A stretch of DNA of 5,516 bases from contig MEQN01000066.1 of assembly GCA_001770235.1 (NCBI GenBank), forward strand, positions 17,443 to 22,958. The letters are read 5' to 3'. Shown here piece after piece: positions 1 to 5,516 of the stretch. The DNA comes from Betaproteobacteria bacterium RBG_16_58_11 (GTDB lineage: Bacteria > Pseudomonadota > Gammaproteobacteria > Burkholderiales > Thiobacteraceae). The translations under genes were made by a program, and so were the position numbers. The notes under the pieces were generated by a model, which did not search any database, was not told the origin of the DNA, and saw only the letters and a list, made by a program, of their open reading frames with translations. Position 1 is the stretch's first letter; the number at the start of each line of letters is the position of its first letter.

Positions 1-1515
<1,515 letters not shown>

Positions 1516-1539
1516 GCGTCGTGCCTGCCTGCTGTATGG

Positions 1540-1576
1540 CCATGAAATCCTAACTTCACATATTCGATTTTCATGG
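1540..1576. promoter_or_regulatory. Inverted repeat upstream of the ATPase gene (possible operator)
   Basis: The arms CCATGAAA (1540-1547) and TTTCATGG (1569-1576) are perfect reverse complements of 8 bp, with starts 29 bp apart, close to three helical turns. No T-tract follows, so it does not resemble an intrinsic terminator. The repeat sits between the recQ stop (1515) and the ATP-binding protein start (1589). The right arm directly precedes a possible -10 element. A dimeric regulator site is an inference, and chance is possible. Confidence 0.35.
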
Positions 1577-1582
1577 TAGAGT
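1555..1582 (+). promoter_or_regulatory. Weak sigma70-like promoter for the ATPase gene
   Basis: TTCACA (1555-1560) matches five of six -35 consensus bases. It is followed after 16 bp by TAGAGT (1577-1582), a four-of-six match to -10. A start site would fall very close to the ATG at 1589, giving a very short or absent leader. The -35 lies between the arms of the 1540-1576 inverted repeat, so a bound regulator could block it. Judged by eye only; read-through from recQ is an equally good explanation for expression. Confidence 0.25.
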
Positions 1583-1588
1583 GAGCGC

Positions 1589-2764
1589 ATGGTGGAACGT
1601 GTTCATGCGCTTGGTCAGCTCCGGCGCGCACTCAAACGCAGCCGTGTCGTGGCGCTGGTTGGCCCGCGGCAGTGCGGTAAAACCACGCTCGCGCGCCAGC
1701 TTGTGCGCCCGGATTCGCTCAATTATTTCGATCTGGAAGACCCGGCAAGCATCGCTCGCCTGACCGAGCCCATGCTGGCGCTCGCGCCGCTGCGCGGCGT
1801 GGTCGTGATCGACGAAGTGCAGCGGCGTCCCGATTTATTTCCTGTTCTGCGCGTACTCGCGGACCGCAAGCCGCTATCCGCACGTTTTTTAATTTTGGGC
1901 AGCGCCTCTCCGGCGTTGCTGCATCAGTCGTCAGAAACCCTGGCTGGGCGGGTAGAAACGATCGCGCTTTCAGGTTTCAATCTGAGTGAGGTGGGCGCGG
2001 CGCAGATGAGCCGTCATTGGCTGCGCGGCGGCTACCCACGCGCATTTTTGGCGCGGAGCAATGCGGATAGCCTCGCGTGGCGGCAGCAATTCATTCAAAC
2101 TTTTGTGGAGCGCGACCTGCCGCAATTGGGCATCAATATCGCGGCCCAGGCGATGCTGCGTTTTTGGACCATGGCTGCGCACTATCACGGCAACTTATGG
2201 AATGCGGCCGAACCAGCGCGCTCGCTCGGAGTGAGCGAGCCGACCGTGAGACGTTATTTGGATACCCTGACCGGTCTGTTTATGGTGCGGCAGTTGCAGC
2301 CATGGCATGAAAACCTGGGCAAGCGCCAAGTCAAATCGCCCAAGGTGTATCTGCGCGACAGCGGGCTATTGCACCAATTGCTCGGCATTCGCGCCGACCG
2401 CGATTTGCTGTCGCACCCCAAAAGCGGCGCTTCATGGGAAGGTTACGCGATCGAAGAAGCGCTCAACCACATTCAGCCGGAGGAAGCCTATTTCTGGGCA
2501 ACGCATCAAGGCGCCGAACTGGATTTGCTGTTGTTCAAAGATGGGCGGCGTTTGGGCTTGGAAATGAAGCGCACGGATGCGCCGACGCTCACCCCCTCCA
2601 TGCGCATCGCGCTGGAAGACCTGCGCCTGGAGCGGCTGGTGGTGCTGTATCCGGGCAACCGGCGCTACCCCTTGGCCGAGCGGGTCGAAGCCGTACCCAT
2701 TTCCCTGCTGGCCGAAACCGATTGGCGCAGCTTGTTCCCCAAGCGTGCTGGCCGCCGTCTTTAA
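1589..2764 (+). CDS. AAA-family ATP-binding protein with DUF4143 C-terminal region
   Basis: This 391-residue protein has the usual two-part architecture and about the usual length of the AAA_14/DUF4143 family, whose cellular function is mostly unknown. Residues 1 to about 130 form a P-loop ATPase: Walker A GPRQCGKTT (25-33), with Cys where Val is common, Walker B VVVIDE (71-76), LGSAS (103-107) and an LAGRV block (118-122). The family-typical WLRGGYP lies at 144-150. A winged-helix-like stretch follows at about 206-235 (SLGVSEPTVRRYLDTL). The C-terminal part resembles a PD-(D/E)XK nuclease fold, with Glu284/Glu289, E310-L-D312 and E325-M-K327 in the expected order; nuclease activity is not shown by this. 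The ATG at 1589 has a purine-rich stretch (AGAGTGAG, 1578-1585) just ahead of it, and a GTG follows as codon 2. The gene follows recQ in the same direction but with a 73-bp gap holding its own regulatory-looking repeat. No toxin, antitoxin or methylase partner is adjacent. Confidence 0.9.
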   Translation: MVERVHALGQLRRALKRSRVVALVGPRQCGKTTLARQLVRPDSLNYFDLEDPASIARLTEPMLALAPLRGVVVIDEVQRRPDLFPVLRVLADRKPLSARFLILGSASPALLHQSSETLAGRVETIALSGFNLSEVGAAQMSRHWLRGGYPRAFLARSNADSLAWRQQFIQTFVERDLPQLGINIAAQAMLRFWTMAAHYHGNLWNAAEPARSLGVSEPTVRRYLDTLTGLFMVRQLQPWHENLGKRQVKSPKVYLRDSGLLHQLLGIRADRDLLSHPKSGASWEGYAIEEALNHIQPEEAYFWATHQGAELDLLLFKDGRRLGLEMKRTDAPTLTPSMRIALEDLRLERLVVLYPGNRRYPLAERVEAVPISLLAETDWRSLFPKRAGRRL

Positions 2765-4644
2765 CCTTGCAGCGCTTCTAACGCTTCCCAACGCGCATAG
2801 ACGGCTGCCAATTCTTTATCGATCGCAGCAAGCCGATTCTGCGCCGCGCTGATTACGCTTTTTTCTTGCTGATAGAAGCCGGGCTCGCCCATGCGCGCAT
2901 TGATTTGCTCGCGTTCGGTTTCGAGCGCTTGAATCTTTTGCGGCATGGCTTCCAGCTCGCGCTGGTCTTTGAATGAAAGTTTTTTTGTTTTTTCAGCAGG
3001 CGCGAGCGCGGGTTTGGATTCGGCGGGTTTCGCTTTTGGCGCGGCCGCCGCCGGCGTGAAACGCTGGCGCAGCCAATCGTCGTAGCCGCCGACATATTCA
3101 TTCACCACGCCATCGCCTTCGAACACCAGGGTGCTGGTCACGACATTATTCAAAAATGCGCGATCGTGGCTCACCAGCAGCACGGTGCCTTGGTAGTCGA
3201 TGAGCAGCTCTTCCAGCAGCTCCAGCGTATCGGCGTCGAGGTCATTGGTCGGCTCGTCCAGCACCAGCAAATTCGAGGGCTTGGTGAACAGCTTGGCCAG
3301 CAGCAGGCGGTTGCGTTCGCCGCCGGAGAGCGCTTTCACCGGTTGGCGCGCGCGCTGGGGCGCGAACAAAAAGTCTTGCAGATAGCTCAGCACATGCTTG
3401 GGCTGGCCGTTGATGGTGACGGTGTCCGAGCCCTCGCCCACGTTATCCACCACCGATTTTTCTTCGTCGAGCACGGCGCGGTATTGATCGAAGTAAGCGA
3501 TTTGCAAATTCGTGCCGCGCTTGAGTGTGCCGCGCGTGGGTTCCATCTCACCCAAGAGCAAGCGCAATAGCGTGGTCTTGCCCGCGCCATTGGGGCCGAT
3601 GAAGCCGATTTTGTCGCCGCGCAATATGCTGGTGGTGAAATCGCGCACGATAGCCCGTCCGTCGTAATCAAAACCGACGCCTTCCGCTTCCACCACGATC
3701 TTGCCCGAGCGATCGGCGGTTTGAATCCCCATATTGACCGAGCCGGTGCGGGTGCGGCGCGCGGCATGTTCGTCGCGCATCGCTTTCAACGCACGCACGC
3801 GCCCCTCGTTGCGAGTGCGCCGCGCTTTGATGCCCTGGCGAATCCACACTTCTTCTTGCGCCAGCCGTTTGTCGAACAGCGCATTTTGCCTATCCTCATT
3901 GACGAGCATCGCTTCTTTGCGCGCGAGATATGTCGCATAGTCGCCGGGAAAATCCGCCAGCTTGCCGCGGTCGAGTTCGATAATGCGCGTGGCGAGACGC
4001 TGCAGGAAGGCGCGATCATGCGTGATGAATAACAAAGCGCCGTTCCAGTTGAGCAGGAATTCTTCGATCCAAGTAATGGCGGCGATGTCGAGATGGTTGG
4101 TGGGCTCGTCCAGCAGTAGCAGATCAGGCTCGGCCACCAGTGCGCGCGCCAGCATCACGCGCCGCTTCATGCCGCCGGAGAGGCTCGCCACATCCGCGTC
4201 CGGATCGAGCGCCAGCTTGGTCAGCACGGTGTCCACGCGCTGGGTCAGCGCCCAGCCGTCCATGGTTTCGAGCTCGTGCTGGCATTCCTCCAGCGCATCC
4301 ATCAAGCTGTGATCATCGGCCACGTCGTGCGCAAGCTGGTGGTAGCGGTCAATCAGCTCCCCCGCCTTGCCCAAACCCTCTGCCACCACATGAAAGATGC
4401 TGCCGCGCGTGCCCAAGGGCACTTCTTGCGCAAGCTGCGCTACGCGCAAGCCTTGCGTACGGGTGATCTCGCCATCATCCGGCTGGATTTCACCCGCGAT
4501 CATTTTCAGCAGCGTGGATTTACCCGCGCCATTGCGCCCGACCAGGCACAGCCGCTCGCCGCGATCGATGGAAAAGCTCACGCCATCGAGCAGCGGCGGC
4601 TGGCCGAGAGAAAGGACAACATCGCGGAAAGTCAGGATAGCCAT
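2761..4644 (-). CDS. uup: ABC-F family ATPase Uup
   Basis: A soluble 627-residue protein (E. coli Uup about 635) with two ABC ATPase domains and no membrane segments. ABC-F proteins act on ribosomes. E. coli Uup also affects genome stability: its loss raises precise transposon excision, and its C-terminal domain binds DNA. Domain 1 has Walker A GRNGAGKST (36-44), signature LSGGM (155-159), Walker B/catalytic LLLLDE (175-180) and H-loop His209. The inter-domain linker (about 245-310) carries the highly conserved block KLAQEEVWIRQGIKARRTRN, which is nearly the same in E. coli Uup. Domain 2 has GPNGAGKTT (350-358), LSGGE (439-443), LVLDE (460-464) and His493. An Ala/Pro/Lys-rich tether (about 530-555) leads to a charged coiled-coil tail (556-627) typical of Uup, which separates it from EttA. 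I chose the ATG at 4644 because homology begins there (MAILTFRD). An in-frame ATG at 4728 would add 28 unconserved residues and overlap the divergent promoter region. No clear Shine-Dalgarno precedes 4644. The stop is nested with that of the convergent ATPase gene. Confidence 0.97.
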   Translation of the reverse strand: MAILTFRDVVLSLGQPPLLDGVSFSIDRGERLCLVGRNGAGKSTLLKMIAGEIQPDDGEITRTQGLRVAQLAQEVPLGTRGSIFHVVAEGLGKAGELIDRYHQLAHDVADDHSLMDALEECQHELETMDGWALTQRVDTVLTKLALDPDADVASLSGGMKRRVMLARALVAEPDLLLLDEPTNHLDIAAITWIEEFLLNWNGALLFITHDRAFLQRLATRIIELDRGKLADFPGDYATYLARKEAMLVNEDRQNALFDKRLAQEEVWIRQGIKARRTRNEGRVRALKAMRDEHAARRTRTGSVNMGIQTADRSGKIVVEAEGVGFDYDGRAIVRDFTTSILRGDKIGFIGPNGAGKTTLLRLLLGEMEPTRGTLKRGTNLQIAYFDQYRAVLDEEKSVVDNVGEGSDTVTINGQPKHVLSYLQDFLFAPQRARQPVKALSGGERNRLLLAKLFTKPSNLLVLDEPTNDLDADTLELLEELLIDYQGTVLLVSHDRAFLNNVVTSTLVFEGDGVVNEYVGGYDDWLRQRFTPAAAAPKAKPAESKPALAPAEKTKKLSFKDQRELEAMPQKIQALETEREQINARMGEPGFYQQEKSVISAAQNRLAAIDKELAAVYARWEALEALQG

Positions 4645-4673
4645 AGCATCTACAATCAAAAAGCCGGGCGCGC

Positions 4674-4679
4674 ATTGTA
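4674..4679 (-). promoter_or_regulatory. uup: Possible uup -10 element
   Basis: Read on the minus strand this is TACAAT, five of six bases of the sigma70 -10 consensus, ending 29 bp before the chosen uup start codon. No convincing -35 lies 16-18 bp upstream; TTGGGG at 4690-4695 is only 10 bp away. It is a weak single-hexamer call, supported mainly by its position in the short divergent gap. Confidence 0.25.
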
Positions 4680-4680
4680 C

Positions 4681-4707
4681 CTGACAGACCCCCAAGCCGC
4701 GCATAAT
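4681..4707 (+). promoter_or_regulatory. Sigma70-like promoter for the DUF2784 gene
   Basis: CTGACA (4681-4686) and CATAAT (4702-4707) each match five of six consensus bases on the plus strand. The 15-bp spacer is shorter than the preferred 17, so activity would be modest. Transcription would begin near 4714, leaving a leader of about 25 bases before the ATG at 4740. The -35 lies one base from the possible uup -10 on the other strand, so the two promoters would compete. Confidence 0.4.
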
Positions 4708-4739
4708 AGCCTGATGACTATCCCTCATGGCTGCTAGCG

Positions 4740-5108
4740 ATGTTATATCGCAACCTTGCCGATTTGGTGCTGCTCCTGCACTTGCTGTTTATCGTGTTCG
4801 TGCTCGCGGGCGGCTTGTTGGCGTTTCGCTGGCCCAATTTGGCCTGGGTGCATCTCCCCGCCGTGCTGTGGGGGGCGGCGATTGAAGTAGCCGGCTGGAT
4901 CTGTCCGCTCACGCCGCTGGAAAATCATTTTCGACAGCTTGCAGGCGAGGCTGGTTACGCGGGTGGATTTATCGAGCACTACCTGCTGGCGGCCGTTTAC
5001 CCAGCCGGTTTGACGCGCGAAATCCAGATGGCGCTGGGTTTTGCGGTGCTGGCGCTTAATCTGCTTGTGTATGGCGTGTGGTGGCGGTGGCGGCGCCGGG
5101 CGGGATAA
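4740..5108 (+). CDS. DUF2784 family inner-membrane protein
   Basis: A 122-residue integral membrane protein recognised as DUF2784 from the block CPLTPLEN (55-62) followed by GYAGGFIEHYL (72-82) and YPAGLTR (87-93). The function of the family is unknown. Three hydrophobic segments are visible: about 6-29, 37-57 and 97-115. The chain ends in an Arg-rich tail (RWRRRAG), which by the positive-inside rule suggests a cytoplasmic C-terminus. His14, Glu49, Cys55, Glu61, Glu79 and His80 are polar residues in or beside membrane segments and might form a functional site; this is inference. The length is normal for the family. The ATG at 4740 lacks a recognisable Shine-Dalgarno, but earlier ATGs at 4714 and 4727 are out of frame. 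It is transcribed divergently from uup and in the same direction as the downstream sensor gene, 117 bp away. Confidence 0.88.
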   Translation: MLYRNLADLVLLLHLLFIVFVLAGGLLAFRWPNLAWVHLPAVLWGAAIEVAGWICPLTPLENHFRQLAGEAGYAGGFIEHYLLAAVYPAGLTREIQMALGFAVLALNLLVYGVWWRWRRRAG

Positions 5109-5130
5109 GCCCGCGTCCGGGTTTCCCCCG
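5100..5130 (+). terminator. GC-rich hairpins after the DUF2784 gene (weak terminator candidate)
   Basis: GCGGG (5100-5104) pairs with CCCGC (5110-5114) around a 5-base loop that contains most of the TAA stop codon. A second short pairing, CGGG (5118-5121) with CCCG (5127-5130), follows directly. Neither is followed by a U-tract, so this is not a canonical intrinsic terminator. It may slow or partly stop transcription before the sensor gene. Confidence 0.2.
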
Positions 5131-5156
5131 TCAATTACCACGTCAAATCAATAGGA

Positions 5157-5184
5157 TTGTGTGCGGGTATTTCTAGGGTATTAT
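5157..5184 (+). promoter_or_regulatory. Sigma70-like promoter for the CHASE3 sensor gene
   Basis: TATTAT (5179-5184) matches five of six -10 bases. TTGTGT (5157-5162), 16 bp upstream, keeps the TTG core of a -35 but little else. Transcription would begin near 5191, about 35 bases before the ATG at 5226. The surrounding 5131-5225 stretch is clearly more AT-rich than the flanking genes, as expected for a promoter region. An alternative pair is TTGGGA (5192-5197) and TTTAAT (5216-5221) with an 18-bp spacer, which would give an almost leaderless transcript. Confidence 0.4.
5165..5182 (+). repeat. Direct repeat GGGTATT x2, 11-bp period (possible regulator site)
   Basis: Two exact copies of GGGTATT lie at 5165-5171 and 5176-5182, separated by 4 bp, so they repeat on one face of the helix at one turn. 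The second copy overlaps the proposed -10 at 5179. A 7-bp direct repeat with 11-bp period is the layout known for OmpR/PhoB-type response regulators. That a regulator binds here is inference. Confidence 0.4.
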
Positions 5185-5205
5185 TCAAAATTTGGGATAT
5201 CAAAG

Positions 5206-5221
5206 TCTTTAATTCTTTAAT
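5206..5221 (+). repeat. Tandem 8-bp duplication TCTTTAAT just before the sensor start codon
   Basis: Two abutting exact copies of TCTTTAAT fill 5206-5213 and 5214-5221, ending 4 bases before the ATG at 5226. They occupy the space where a Shine-Dalgarno sequence would be, and none is seen there. Loss or gain of a copy would shift spacing between promoter and start codon, but two copies are few for phase variation. Confidence 0.6.
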
Positions 5222-5225
5222 ACCG

Positions 5226-5516
5226 ATGAAATGGTCCGTCGAACATAAGGTGCTCTCCGGCTTTGCCGTGGCGCTTGTCATCCTGGCCGGCATCGGCGGG
5301 CTTGCCTACCAGTCCACCCTCAGCTTCATGGAAACCTCGCGCCTGGCCGCGCGCAGCCAGGAAAACATCACCGCCCTGGCGGAAATCTTCTCCCTGCTGA
5401 ACCAGGCGGAAACCCGTCAGCGCATCTACATCATCAGCGGCAGCGAGCGCTACCTCACTCCGCGTCATGCCTCCATCGACAGGATTCACACACTAACCGA
5501 GTCAATGCGCCAAGCC
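5226..5516 (+). CDS. Membrane sensor protein, N-terminal TM helix plus CHASE3-type domain (3' end outside window)
   Basis: The frame opens at ATG 5226 and runs to the last base: 97 residues with no stop, starting MKWSVEHKVLSGF. Residues about 9-29 form a single hydrophobic helix that acts as signal anchor after a short charged start. Residues about 44-97 are amphipathic and helical, with AETRQRIYIISGSERYL at 61-77. This matches the core of CHASE3 sensor domains, where the motif is approximately an acidic-E-T-x-x-R-x-Y-x-x-x-G block followed by a Y-L pair. CHASE3 is an extracytoplasmic helical-bundle input domain found on histidine kinases, diguanylate cyclases and chemoreceptor-like proteins. 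The output domain lies off the right edge, so I cannot say which this is. A four-helix-bundle receptor domain of another family is a possible alternative. The ATG at 5231 is out of frame. There is no evident Shine-Dalgarno, and the AT-rich upstream region carries a promoter-like element and two repeat pairs. Confidence 0.8.
   Translation, partial: MKWSVEHKVLSGFAVALVILAGIGGLAYQSTLSFMETSRLAARSQENITALAEIFSLLNQAETRQRIYIISGSERYLTPRHASIDRIHTLTESMRQA

Noticed and set aside
2741..2786. AAGCGT/ACGCTT inverted repeat around the convergent stop codons as a bidirectional terminator
   Set aside because: The arms are 6 bp with a 34-base loop and no T-tracts, so a stable terminator is unlikely.
2980..2993. 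T-runs as an intrinsic terminator for the ATPase transcript
   Set aside because: They lie over 200 bp inside uup and encode its Lys-rich tether on the other strand. No GC-rich hairpin directly precedes them.
4645..4728. An upstream in-frame ATG at 4728 as the uup start, adding 28 residues
   Set aside because: The added residues show no Uup similarity and include a Cys-rich, unconserved stretch. Homology begins at the ATG at 4644, and the extension would run through the divergent promoter region.
3166..4737. Several open plus-strand frames opposite uup (for example 3166-3570 and 4276-4737)
   Set aside because: They are the reverse-strand shadows of a strongly conserved coding gene and have low-complexity or unrecognisable translations.
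5217..5489. A 90-codon minus-strand frame opposite the sensor gene
   Set aside because: The plus-strand frame gives a clear transmembrane helix and a CHASE3 motif; the minus frame gives nothing recognisable.

Overview
The window is GC-rich, tightly packed chromosomal DNA with five protein-coding genes, two of them cut by the window edges. Gene content and protein style point to a member of the Pseudomonadota. The RecQ and Uup proteins can be followed against the E. coli proteins along most of their length. A beta- or gammaproteobacterium is my inference, because no rRNA or other taxonomic marker is present. I see no tRNA, rRNA, CRISPR array or insertion sequence.

Layout, left to right: (1) the 3' part of recQ on the plus strand, from motif II through the zinc site and winged helix to the HRDC domain, with about the first 110 residues off the left edge; (2) after 73 bp that include an operator-like 8-bp inverted repeat, a complete AAA-family ATPase with a C-terminal DUF4143 / nuclease-fold region on the plus strand; (3) convergent to it, a complete ABC-F ATPase gene, uup, on the minus strand, whose stop codon lies in the same TTAA tetranucleotide as the stop of the ATPase gene; (4) divergent from uup, across about 95 bp that hold back-to-back promoter-like hexamers, a small inner-membrane protein of the DUF2784 family; (5) after a 117-bp AT-rich gap with two short direct-repeat pairs, the start of a membrane sensor protein with an N-terminal transmembrane helix and a CHASE3-type extracytoplasmic domain, cut by the right edge.

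The genes do not form one pathway. RecQ and Uup are both housekeeping proteins linked to genome stability in E. coli (recombination and repair; loss of uup raises precise transposon excision). The ATPase between them belongs to a large, patchily distributed family that is often accessory, so an insertion into a core neighbourhood is plausible but unproven. The sensor gene seems to begin a separate regulatory unit, and its output domain is outside the window.

No clearly new system is visible. The best leads are the paired direct repeats ahead of the sensor gene, the inverted repeat ahead of the ATPase gene, and the stop-on-stop convergent junction.
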